A program made the translations under genes and the position numbers. This document shows, in pieces, positions 16,889-24,938 of a DNA stretch of 64,000 bases. Under the pieces are notes generated by a model. The model had not been told where the DNA came from, made no database searches, and saw only the letters and a program-made list of their open reading frames with translations. The stretch is taken from positions 1 through 64,000 of the forward strand of contig NZ_CADIKC010000020.1 in NCBI RefSeq assembly GCF_902859805.1, written 5' to 3'. Every line of letters starts with the position of its first letter. Within the stretch, counting starts at the first letter, position 1. The stretch comes from Paraburkholderia sediminicola. GTDB taxonomy: Bacteria; Pseudomonadota; Gammaproteobacteria; Burkholderiales; Burkholderiaceae.

Positions 16889-18196
16889 CGCGGCTTGGGC
16901 GTTGAGTTCACGCCCGCGGGTTTCCGGCAGCGTCAGCGCGGCGAGGATCACGATACCGTAGGCCGCGGCGGCGAATACACCGATCGCGTGACCGAGCGTC
17001 ATAGTCTGCGAGACGTAGCCGATCAGGAACGGAAACGTCGCGCCGACCGCCCGCCCGAAGTTGTAGCAGAAGCCCTGGCCGGAGCCTCGAATGCGCGTCG
17101 GGAACAGCTCGGTGAGGAACGCCCCCATCCCCGAGAAAATGCCGGACGCACAGAAGCCGAGCGGGAAACCGAGCACGAGCATCGTGAGGTTATCGAGCGG
17201 CAGTTGCGTGTAGATCAGCGCGATCGCACACGAGGCCAGCGCGAACGTGATGAACGCGCGTTTGCGGCCGATCTTGTCGCTGACGTAAGCGCCCGTCAGA
17301 TAGCCGCAGTACGAGCCGACGATTACCACGCCCAGATAGCTGCCGGTGCCGATCACGCTCAGATGCCGTTCGGTCTTCAGATACGTCGGCAGCCAGGTGG
17401 TCACCGCGTAGTAGCCGCCTTGCACGCCGGTCGCGAGAATGGACGCACGCAGCGTCGTCCAGACGATATCGCCGCGGAAGATATCCAGCAACGAAGGACG
17501 CGTTTGTGCCGCGGCCTGCGCTTCCTTCTGCTGCCGATGCACCTCTGGCTCTTCAACGAAGCGGCGGATCCAGATCACGAACGGCGCCGGCGCAATACCG
17601 ATCGCGAACAACGCACGCCACGCGTAATCGGCCGGTATCCATGAAAACACGGCCATAAACAGCAGCGTCGAGACGCCCCAGCCTATCGCCCAGCCTGCCT
17701 GTACGAGACCCACCGCCTTGCCGCGGTCACGCGGGCGGATGACTTCGCCGATCAGCACTGCGCCCGCCGTCCATTCGCCGCCAAAGCCGAGCCCCATCAG
17801 GCCGCGCGCCCACAGCAACTGCGAGAAGTTCTGCGCCAGCGCGCAAGCCAGCGTGAAAACCGCGAACCAGAGAATCGTGATCTGCAAGGTCTTCACCCGG
17901 CCGATGCGATCCGACAGCACACCGGCTGCCCAGCCGCCGAGCGCGGAACTCAGCAGCGTGACCGTTCCGATGAGACCCGCATCGCCGCGCGTGATGCCCC
18001 ATGTCGCGATCAGCGTCGGAATCACGAAGCTCAGGAATTGCGTGTCCATTGCGTCGAGCACGTAGCCGATCTTGCAGCTCCAGAACGCACGCTTCTCGCT
18101 AACGGAAATCTGCTGATACCACGCAAACGGGTTTTTGCCTGTGCCGGGCGCGCTGTAGCGCTCGGTGTCTGCGGTCAACTGCGCTTCGGTTTTCAT
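16883..18196 (-). CDS. MFS transporter (NanT/aromatic-acid symporter type)
   Basis: 437 residues with 12 predicted helices and a soluble N-terminal tail of about 40 residues. MFS signature loops are present: DAMDTQ at the start of helix 1, LSDRIGRVKT between helices 2 and 3, and the related VSDKIGRKRA in the second half. It is a proton symporter, probably for an organic acid. It lies 75 bp downstream of the DUF1445 hydro-lyase gene on the same strand, so it probably imports that enzyme's substrate. Confidence 0.88.
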   Translation of the reverse strand: MKTEAQLTADTERYSAPGTGKNPFAWYQQISVSEKRAFWSCKIGYVLDAMDTQFLSFVIPTLIATWGITRGDAGLIGTVTLLSSALGGWAAGVLSDRIGRVKTLQITILWFAVFTLACALAQNFSQLLWARGLMGLGFGGEWTAGAVLIGEVIRPRDRGKAVGLVQAGWAIGWGVSTLLFMAVFSWIPADYAWRALFAIGIAPAPFVIWIRRFVEEPEVHRQQKEAQAAAQTRPSLLDIFRGDIVWTTLRASILATGVQGGYYAVTTWLPTYLKTERHLSVIGTGSYLGVVIVGSYCGYLTGAYVSDKIGRKRAFITFALASCAIALIYTQLPLDNLTMLVLGFPLGFCASGIFSGMGAFLTELFPTRIRGSGQGFCYNFGRAVGATFPFLIGYVSQTMTLGHAIGVFAAAAYGIVILAALTLPETRGRELNAQAAL

Positions 18197-18271
18197 AGCC
18201 GGGCTCCGGTCGTAGTCAGTGGCCGCGTCTTGCCGCGCGGCTTGTAGTGGGACAACTCAAAAACGCTGCGG

Positions 18272-19051
18272 CTAGAGCATCGCCAGCGTGGTGTTGGGAA
18301 TGTCGGTAACGAGCATGTGTCCTGGCTTGTGCGCGATTGCAAACGGCAAACGCGCGCTTTCTATCGCGGCTTGCGGCGTGACGCCACAGGCCCAGAACAC
18401 CGGTAACTCGTCGCTGCGCACCTCGACTGCGTCGCCGAAATCGGGCCGCGTAATGTCGCGAATGCCGATCAGCGACGGATCGCCGATGTGAACCGGCGCG
18501 CCATGTACTGCGGGAAAACGGCTGGTGATCTGGATAGCGCGGATCGCGTCGGCGGCTTTCATCGGCCGCATCGAAACTACGCGATTCCCGCTGAACACGC
18601 CTGCGGCCACGTTACGTTCCCGCGTGCGATACATCGGCACGTTGACCTGCTGTTCGATATGGCGCAGCGGAATACCTTCGCGCCGCAACATTTCTTCGAA
18701 CGAAAACGAGCAGCCGATTGCGAACACCACCAGATCGTCGCGCCACAGTTCGTCGAGACTCCGGACCTCCTCGGCACGTTCGCCGTGGCGGTACACATAA
18801 AACGCGGGGACGTCATTGCGAATGTCGAGATCGGCGCCGAGCGACGGGACGCGCCATTCGCCGGGTTCGCCGATGCCGAGCAACGGGCAGGCCTTCGGAT
18901 TGAGCGTGCAGAAGCGCAGGAAGTCGTCGGCGTATTGGCTGGGCAGGATGGCGAGATTGGCTTGCGCATAGTCGCCGCAGTAGCCCGCAGTCGGCCCGGA
19001 CAGGCGGCGGCTGCGAATCTGCTGACGAAACTCGGATGGCGTGTAGGACAT
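18272..19051 (-). CDS. Putative hydro-lyase, DUF1445/YcsI family (D-glutamate cyclase-like)
   Basis: 259 residues, close to the usual family length. Conserved segments are LSGPTAGYCGDYAQANLAILP, FAIGCSFSFEEML and the late VFWACGVTPQAA...HKPGHMLVTDIPN. The family is annotated as putative hydro-lyases; the mitochondrial homologue DGLUCY acts as a D-glutamate cyclase. I chose the ATG at 19051, which begins MSYTPSEFRQQIR as in relatives and has GGAG upstream; the frame stays open to 19120. It is divergent from a LysR gene and upstream of an MFS carrier, a small regulated uptake-and-metabolism unit of unknown substrate. Confidence 0.85.
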   Translation of the reverse strand: MSYTPSEFRQQIRSRRLSGPTAGYCGDYAQANLAILPSQYADDFLRFCTLNPKACPLLGIGEPGEWRVPSLGADLDIRNDVPAFYVYRHGERAEEVRSLDELWRDDLVVFAIGCSFSFEEMLRREGIPLRHIEQQVNVPMYRTRERNVAAGVFSGNRVVSMRPMKAADAIRAIQITSRFPAVHGAPVHIGDPSLIGIRDITRPDFGDAVEVRSDELPVFWACGVTPQAAIESARLPFAIAHKPGHMLVTDIPNTTLAML

Positions 19052-19224
19052 GAACGGCTTGACTCCAACTAGGTCCGGGTGACCGATGGGAGCCAGATTA
19101 GTAACGCCAAAAATATCCATCCAGCGAGTTATTCTTGTGTTTCGTTAAATTAAACTTAACAGCATCGCAGGCGATTTTGCGGTGATGATCGAGTCTTTCG
19201 CGGCGCTGTTGGAGAGCTAATGCA

Positions 19225-20163
19225 ATGAATACCCGCTTTGTCGAAACGTTTCTGACGCTCGCCCGTCTAGGCAGTTTTCGCGCGACTGCCGCTGCCATGC
19301 ACGCCACGCCCGCTGCGATTTCGCTGCGTATTAAAACGCTTGAAGCCGAGTTGGGCGTCGAGTTGATCGAGCGCGACGCCGCCGAGTTTCAGCTCACGGC
19401 GCATGGCGAACGGCTGCTCGCGCATGCGCGCTCGGTGGTGCAGGCCACGCGCTCGCTGCAACTGGCCGCGCAGGACGAAACCCAGGTGACGAAGCGGTTG
19501 CGGCTCGGCGTCATCGAAACGGTGGTGCACAGTTGGCTGCCGGACTACATCCGGATGCTGAACGCCGAGTACAAGCGCATCGTCGTGGACCTGACGGTCG
19601 ATTCGAGCGCTGTGCTTGGGCCTCGTTTGCGGGCCGGCGAACTGGACCTCGTCATTCAGGTGGAGGAAACCGGCGAGCAGGAAGCGTCGATCGTATCGAC
19701 CTTGCTGGCGAGCTATCCGGTGCGCTGGATCGCGCGCAACGATCTGATTCCGGCGAGCCGCGCGAAGCATGTGCAGACGGTCTTGCAGAAACCCGTGCTG
19801 ACGTTCGGCCGTGGCACCGCACCGCAAATCGCCGTGGAAGCGATCGTGGAGATGCTCGCGAAGCGCGCCGGTGTGCCGCTTGCGGATACTCAGGTGACCT
19901 GTATGCCGTCGGTGGCGGTGATCGTGAAACTGTTGCGCGATGGCTATGGAATTGCGGCGGTGCCGGCGCTGTTCGTCGAGCCGTTTCTGAGCAGCGGCGA
20001 ACTGGGGCAATTGCAGGTGCGTCCGCTACCGCCGCCGATCGACGTTGCAATGATCTATCGCGACGACGCCGACGTCGGCGTGCTGGCAGCATCGCGCGTG
20101 GCGCGCAGCGCGTGTGATCAGTATGCGAAGGCGATGGGGCGTCAGTTGATTGAGAGGCGGTGA
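19225..20163 (+). CDS. LysR-family transcriptional regulator
   Basis: 312 residues. The HTH lies in residues 1-60 (FVETFLTLARLGSFRATAAAMHAT, then ISLRIKTLEAELG), followed by a LysR substrate-binding domain. A GGAG box precedes the ATG. It is divergent from the DUF1445 hydro-lyase/MFS pair with about 170 bp between them, the usual geometry for a LysR regulator and its target. The ligand may be the hydro-lyase substrate. It converges with mdcH. Confidence 0.93.
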   Translation: MNTRFVETFLTLARLGSFRATAAAMHATPAAISLRIKTLEAELGVELIERDAAEFQLTAHGERLLAHARSVVQATRSLQLAAQDETQVTKRLRLGVIETVVHSWLPDYIRMLNAEYKRIVVDLTVDSSAVLGPRLRAGELDLVIQVEETGEQEASIVSTLLASYPVRWIARNDLIPASRAKHVQTVLQKPVLTFGRGTAPQIAVEAIVEMLAKRAGVPLADTQVTCMPSVAVIVKLLRDGYGIAAVPALFVEPFLSSGELGQLQVRPLPPPIDVAMIYRDDADVGVLAASRVARSACDQYAKAMGRQLIERR

Positions 20164-20195
20164 GGCGGGGCTCGAGTCAGCCGAATGGCCGCGTC

Positions 20196-21134
20196 TTAAA
20201 TTCCATCCATACCGAGCCGCCTACGCGTCGTAGCGACCAGCTTGTCGAACGAAAAGGCGCTTGTGGCAAGCGCGATGGCGTCGGGAAAATTCTCGCGCGC
20301 AATGTCCGTCAGCACCTGGCCCGGCGGCGCTTCGATCAGCACGCGGGCGCCCATTTCCTGCATAACGGTGAGCGCATCGAACCAGCGTACGGTGTAGCGC
20401 ATATTGGTCGCGAGATCGTCGCGAATGGCCTCTGCCGTATACAACGGGCGGCCGCCGCGATTGCCGATATAGGTAGTCTGTGGCGTGTGGAAGGGGACGT
20501 CTTTTGCGTACGCAACGAGCTCGTCGGTGGCATGTGCGAGCAGTTCGCAATGTGACGGCACGCTTACCGCAAGACGGACGGCCTTGCGTGCGCCTGCCGC
20601 CAAAGCGCGTTCGATAAACGTGTCCAGCGCGCCATTCGCTCCCGCCATGACGATCTGACGCGGCGCATTTACATTGCCAACGTAGACACGTTGATCGCCC
20701 GCATCTGCATGTTGAGCGGCGAGTGTCTCCAGTTGGTGCTCGGTCAAACCCGACACGGCCGCGAGACCGTAGCCGGATGGGTACGCCGTCTCCATCAACT
20801 CGGCGCGCTTGCGAACCATCTTTAACGCGTCGTCAAAGTGAATCGCGCCGCAACTGACCGCCGCGGCATACGCGCCCACCGATAGGCCTGCGCTGATCTC
20901 CGGCGTGAGTTGTTCATCCGCTAGCGCCCGCGTGATCGCCACGCCCGCGACGGTCAAGCCGATCTGAACAGCTACGGTTGAGCGCAGGGCGTCTGGCGTA
21001 TCGAGGGCGAGTACGTCGATGTCGAGTACTTGAGACGCTTCTTCGAGGGTGCCGGTCACAGCGTGATGTTGCGGCAGACGGTGCAGAAATCCGTCCGACT
21101 GCGCGCCCTGGCCCGGAAACAGAAGGGCCAGCAT
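20196..21134 (-). CDS. mdcH: Malonate decarboxylase epsilon subunit, malonyl-CoA:ACP transacylase
   Basis: 312 residues. FabD-like acyltransferase: LLFPGQGAQ at the N-terminus and nucleophile Ser85 in AGLSVGAYAAAV, with a catalytic His expected in SVPSHCEL. It loads malonyl groups from malonyl-CoA onto the MdcC carrier to start the decarboxylase cycle. The start at 21134 overlaps the mdcG stop by one base (TGATG). The frame remains open upstream to 21443, but that extension is antisense-like mdcG sequence and was rejected. It is the last gene of the mdc operon. Confidence 0.93.
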   Translation of the reverse strand: MLALLFPGQGAQSDGFLHRLPQHHAVTGTLEEASQVLDIDVLALDTPDALRSTVAVQIGLTVAGVAITRALADEQLTPEISAGLSVGAYAAAVSCGAIHFDDALKMVRKRAELMETAYPSGYGLAAVSGLTEHQLETLAAQHADAGDQRVYVGNVNAPRQIVMAGANGALDTFIERALAAGARKAVRLAVSVPSHCELLAHATDELVAYAKDVPFHTPQTTYIGNRGGRPLYTAEAIRDDLATNMRYTVRWFDALTVMQEMGARVLIEAPPGQVLTDIARENFPDAIALATSAFSFDKLVATTRRRLGMDGI

Positions 21135-21826
21135 CAGGCATTGCCGTGAGCGGGCGCCCACGGATCGGTGACCAACTGCGGCCCGAGAGCATGGCGCACC
21201 ATGACGCGTGTTTTGTCCGCAGCCCACTCGGCCAGCGCAACGCCGCCTGCGGGTGTTTCCAGTTGCGCATCCACACGAATGCCGGCATGTTGTGCGATTG
21301 CTTGCAGATAGTTCAGCAACTGAATGGCGGCGTGATGCGAGAGCTTTTCCGGCGCGCGAATCAGCAGATCGAGATCGCTCGAAAGAGTGACCGTGGGAGT
21401 CTGCGTTGCCAGTTCGAAACCTGCGCTGCCGGTTGGTCCCCAAACGAATCCAGCCAATGCGCCGGCTGTATCGCGTTGTAGTGCGGCAAGGGCCGCGAAA
21501 GCAGGCAACGCATTGCGCGACTCAAGCGGGCTGCGTCGCGCCAACGTTTCCGGCGGCACGGCAATTTCAATATCGTCCCGATGCGCCCATGCACCGTAAC
21601 GCTGCGACCGCTCGGTGCCGCGCAAGCCGATCGCCACGAAGCCGTCGGCGGCCAGTGCGCGTCGTACAACCGCATACGGCGTGCGCTCGAAAGCCCCGCG
21701 AACCCATGCCGGCTCGCCGTCAAAATGTGGCAAGCGGTGTAAGCGCAGCAGATCATGCGGCTGCCAGCGCGTGTCGCACGACAACGCGTGATCGGCTGCA
21801 AACGGCGGCGCTGCGCAGGCCTGCAT
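21134..21826 (-). CDS. mdcG: Malonate decarboxylase holo-ACP synthase (phosphoribosyl-dephospho-CoA transferase)
   Basis: 230 residues from the ATG at 21826, which overlaps the mdcE stop (TAATG). It is a nucleotidyltransferase-like enzyme that attaches the 2'-(5''-triphosphoribosyl)-3'-dephospho-CoA group made by MdcB onto MdcC. The signature is SSDLDLLIRAPE, with the paired aspartates of the nucleotidyltransferase fold, after GFVWGPTGSAGFELAT. A second possible ATG at 21841 would overlap mdcE by 16 bases. Confidence 0.92.
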   Translation of the reverse strand: MQACAAPPFAADHALSCDTRWQPHDLLRLHRLPHFDGEPAWVRGAFERTPYAVVRRALAADGFVAIGLRGTERSQRYGAWAHRDDIEIAVPPETLARRSPLESRNALPAFAALAALQRDTAGALAGFVWGPTGSAGFELATQTPTVTLSSDLDLLIRAPEKLSHHAAIQLLNYLQAIAQHAGIRVDAQLETPAGGVALAEWAADKTRVMVRHALGPQLVTDPWAPAHGNA

Positions 21827-22653
21827 TACACGGCATCCCATTGTTCGGCGAGACGCCGCCGCACTTCAATCGACGCTGCGCGATTCTTTTGAGCCGCGGC
21901 CGATTCAAGACGATGCGATAAATCGCGACCGCCAGCGCGCGCGCTGTGGATCTGTTCGGTCAATACCTGACGCACGCGCTCGATTTGCGCGGCATCGGGT
22001 GCGTCGGCGTCGACGCCTTCGATCAACTGGTCGAGCAGGCCAAGCTTGGCGAACGACGTCATCGAATAGGACATCGGCACAATGGTTTCGCCGAGCGCGT
22101 CGAGTGCTTCGACGGTGCGCCGCGTAACGCGTGCGGCCGCTTCCTTGCCCATTGCGTGAACCATCGTGCCCGGCGCGTCGAGCGCGACGATCCGGTTTGC
22201 CTGATAGCCGTGCGCGAGGAATGCGCCCGACATGGCGGGCCCGACGATCAGCGCGATCACCGGATGCCCGGCCTCGCGCGCCGATGCATAGGCATCGACC
22301 GCAGCCGCGCAGGCGAGGTGAATGCCGAGCATCTCTTCGCGGTAACCGTACGCCTGGCTTTTCACATCGACGATCGCGACGATCGGGCGGCGCGTACCGC
22401 TCGCTTCGTCCTGCGCGATGACTTCGCGTACAGCGCGTGCGAGCAGCCAGCCTTGTTCGAGACCGACCACGTTATCGGTCGCGCGCGGAAAGCGGTTGTC
22501 GGGATCGGGGACGACCGCAATGAAGTGCGCGGTCTCGCCGCCGAGCGACGCGTCGCCGCTCCATACGGGCGCTTTACCGGACGCGTTACCGGACGTTTCG
22601 CCGGCAAGTGCATGGAACCAGCGTGCGCCGCGGCTGAGGGTGGCATCGCTCAT
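21826..22653 (-). CDS. mdcE: Malonate decarboxylase gamma subunit
   Basis: 275 residues, carboxyltransferase/crotonase-like fold. With MdcD it decarboxylates malonyl-S-ACP to acetyl-S-ACP. Family segments include IVAIVDVKSQAYGYREEMLGIH, ALIVGPAMSGAFLAHGYQANRI and APGTMVHAMGKEAAARVT. ATGA overlap with mdcD. An insertion-like Gly/Ala stretch near residues 15-30 may be a linker. Confidence 0.94.
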   Translation of the reverse strand: MSDATLSRGARWFHALAGETSGNASGKAPVWSGDASLGGETAHFIAVVPDPDNRFPRATDNVVGLEQGWLLARAVREVIAQDEASGTRRPIVAIVDVKSQAYGYREEMLGIHLACAAAVDAYASAREAGHPVIALIVGPAMSGAFLAHGYQANRIVALDAPGTMVHAMGKEAAARVTRRTVEALDALGETIVPMSYSMTSFAKLGLLDQLIEGVDADAPDAAQIERVRQVLTEQIHSARAGGRDLSHRLESAAAQKNRAASIEVRRRLAEQWDAV

Positions 22654-23534
22654 GCCTGCTCCTTGCGCGCGTTGTTCTGCGCATGTGGGTTGTACACGTC
22701 ACGCATCGTTTCCGGCGTCACGCTGGCCGGGTCGATTCGCGCGAGGCGGTTGAGAAAAACGTCGACCTGTTCGCTGCGATGCGCGGCCGGTAGTCCTTGA
22801 ATGAAGGCTGAGCGCACGGCGGCGCGCACCGCGTCGGCATCGTCGTCGACCAGTTGATCGGCGAGCGAGGTTGCATCCCGTTGTTCGCCGCCGATCAGTT
22901 GCCACACGCGGCGCCGATCGCTCGCGTCGAGCTCTTCGATACCGGCTTCCTGTTCGATCACTTCAGGGCCGTTCATGCCGAGCCGCCCCTGTTTCGTCAC
23001 AACGAGATACGAGCACAAAGCCGCTGCAAGCGACATGCCGCCAAAGCAGCCGACCATCCCCGCGATCACGCCAACTACCGGTACATGCCTGCGCAACGCG
23101 ACGATCGCGGCCTGAATTTCGGCGATCACCGCAAGGCCGAGGTTAGCTTCCTGCAGCCGCACGCCACCGGTTTCGAACAGCACGACAGGGCGGACGATCT
23201 TGCCGCGTTCGCAGTCGCGCAAGGCCATGTCGAGCGCGGCGGCGATCTTACTGCCGGACACTTCGCCGATACTGCCGCCCTGGAACGCGGACTCGATTGC
23301 CGCGACCACGGCCGGCTCGCCGTCGATGGTGCCGCGTGCGATCACGCAGCCATCATCTGCCTGGCAGACGACCCCTTGCAACGGCAGCCACGGCGATTCG
23401 ATCTTGTCGAACGGTCCGAGCAGTTCGCGGAACGTGCCGGCGTCGAGCAGCGAGCGGGCGCGTTCGCGGGCGGACAGTTCGATAAAGCTTTCGCGCAACA
23501 TCGGCGCGGGGTGTGCGGTGGCGACTGTGGTCAT
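22650..23534 (-). CDS. mdcD: Malonate decarboxylase beta subunit
   Basis: 294 residues, carboxyltransferase fold. It contains the oxyanion-hole and acyl-binding glycine segments VLFETGGVRLQEANLGLAVIAE and GVIAGMVGCFGGMSLAAAL, typical of MdcD. Together with MdcE it forms the biotin-independent decarboxylase. Four-base ATGA overlaps on both sides show tight translational coupling. Confidence 0.94.
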   Translation of the reverse strand: MTTVATAHPAPMLRESFIELSARERARSLLDAGTFRELLGPFDKIESPWLPLQGVVCQADDGCVIARGTIDGEPAVVAAIESAFQGGSIGEVSGSKIAAALDMALRDCERGKIVRPVVLFETGGVRLQEANLGLAVIAEIQAAIVALRRHVPVVGVIAGMVGCFGGMSLAAALCSYLVVTKQGRLGMNGPEVIEQEAGIEELDASDRRRVWQLIGGEQRDATSLADQLVDDDADAVRAAVRSAFIQGLPAAHRSEQVDVFLNRLARIDPASVTPETMRDVYNPHAQNNARKEQA

Positions 23535-23845
23535 GCGGCGTCTCCCCGTTCTGCCGCTTCAATGGCCTCCGCGAGCCGCAGCGCGACGACGCCCGGTGTC
23601 GCACCGAAGTCGTTGATTTCGATTTGCGCCGCGCCGTCGTAGCGCGTGAAGAAGCGGTCGAGCACGCTCTTCCAGATGTGGCTGTAGCCATCGACGCTAG
23701 TCCGCACGACCACATGCGCGCTCAGGGCCGCGCTGTTTTCGGCTGGCGACAGGAGGACTTCCAGATCGCCCGAACCGACCACGCCAACATGCGCGCGAGT
23801 CGTGACGGCGCGTTGCGCCGGATAGTCGAAGGTCAGATGTTCCAT
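23531..23845 (-). CDS. mdcC: Malonate decarboxylase acyl carrier protein (delta subunit)
   Basis: 104 residues. Ser25 in VVGSGDLEVLL is at the position known to carry the phosphodiester-linked triphosphoribosyl-dephospho-CoA prosthetic group in Klebsiella MdcC. It shuttles the acyl thioester between MdcA, MdcH and MdcD/E. Its start overlaps the mdcB end by 13 bases and its stop overlaps the mdcD start by 4. Confidence 0.94.
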   Translation of the reverse strand: MEHLTFDYPAQRAVTTRAHVGVVGSGDLEVLLSPAENSAALSAHVVVRTSVDGYSHIWKSVLDRFFTRYDGAAQIEINDFGATPGVVALRLAEAIEAAERGDAA

Positions 23846-24936
23846 GAGGCTGAGCTCCCGCCGGCGTCGTGATGCGCCAGCATATCGAGAAAGAGGGTGG
23901 CGGCGAGCAGATCGGCTGCGCCACCAGGGGATGCGTTGAGCGACAGCAATGCGTGTTCGAGCGCGACGAGCGCGGTGTGCCCATCCGGCGTCGAGCTGCC
24001 GCCTGCTTGCAGTACGCGGCGCGCGCCGTGTTGCGCGGCGTGCAAACCGGGCAAACCCGCGCGATGCAGCAGACAGGTGTCGTCGAGCGACACCATGATC
24101 GAGAGCAGGGCGTCGATGCGCGCGGCGTTTTCGTCGACGCCTCGGGCTCGCGCTGCGAGTAAAGCGGGCAAGCCGATCTCGATGACATGCGGGAAACCGT
24201 CTTGTGCTTCACGGCGCGCTCCGCCGACCTGATAGCGCTGCCGCGCGCGCTCGCCGTGACTATCGGCGGGGGCGGCGAAACGATCGGGGAAACAGGCAGT
24301 TTGTGCGGCGAGGGTGCAGACATGCGATGCGTTCAGACGCGTGGCGTCGCCTGTCATTGCAGCACCCGCTACCAACAGGCCGACGATCCAGATTGCACCG
24401 CGATGCGCGTTACTGCCGCCGGTGGCCTGCAGCATGTCCTGTTCGCCGACGCGGCCGATTTGCGCGAGTTCGGCACGCAACAGCGCGGACGGTTCAGCGC
24501 GGCGGCGCGCTGTGCGTGCGAGCGCCGCAAAGGTCGGTTCAAGCGCGTGTGCCGAGCGCAGCATGGTGGCGAGATCGAGGTCGCGATGCGCACCGCTGCC
24601 GCGCCGGTCGACCAGCGCGGGTTTCGGCGTGAGTTGCGCTTCTTCGATCAGCGCGGACACCGCGAAGCGCGCGAGTTGCGCATCGGACGGTGCTGTCCGT
24701 ACCCTAAGCGCCTGCCTTTCTACCGCGCCTGCCGCGTGCAAGAACGTGGCGCTCTGGCGTGTCGGGGCGATGCGCGAGAGCACGTCGACCTCAGCCACTG
24801 GTTCGGCATACGTCGTGGACCTGACCGTGCCCGTTTCTCTCCCAGTCAGCGCGGCAGCACGGGACGCGAGTTCCGCCTTCGCGTCCGGCATGGCGTCGGC
24901 CTCGCACTCGCACTCGAGCAAAACAGCGGGCGCCAT
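23833..24936 (-). CDS. mdcB: Triphosphoribosyl-dephospho-CoA synthase
   Basis: 367 residues from the ATG at 24936; the longer frame to 24987 would overlap mdcA. It is a CitG/MdcB-family enzyme that builds the prosthetic-group precursor from ATP and dephospho-CoA. Motifs: TPKPALVDRRGSGAHRDLDL near residue 95, TGGSNAHRGAIWIVGLL and the C-terminal NASPGGAADLLAATLFLD. It starts 2 bases after the mdcA stop, with GGAG inside the mdcA end. The first ~75 residues are longer than in short CitG proteins, as usual for MdcB. Confidence 0.93.
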   Translation of the reverse strand: MAPAVLLECECEADAMPDAKAELASRAAALTGRETGTVRSTTYAEPVAEVDVLSRIAPTRQSATFLHAAGAVERQALRVRTAPSDAQLARFAVSALIEEAQLTPKPALVDRRGSGAHRDLDLATMLRSAHALEPTFAALARTARRRAEPSALLRAELAQIGRVGEQDMLQATGGSNAHRGAIWIVGLLVAGAAMTGDATRLNASHVCTLAAQTACFPDRFAAPADSHGERARQRYQVGGARREAQDGFPHVIEIGLPALLAARARGVDENAARIDALLSIMVSLDDTCLLHRAGLPGLHAAQHGARRVLQAGGSSTPDGHTALVALEHALLSLNASPGGAADLLAATLFLDMLAHHDAGGSSASWNI

Positions 24937-24938
24937 CG

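Noticed and set aside
20196..21443. A 415-residue version of MdcH
   Set aside because: The extra N-terminal ~100 residues are mdcG sequence read in another frame; the family start MLALLFPGQG is at 21134.
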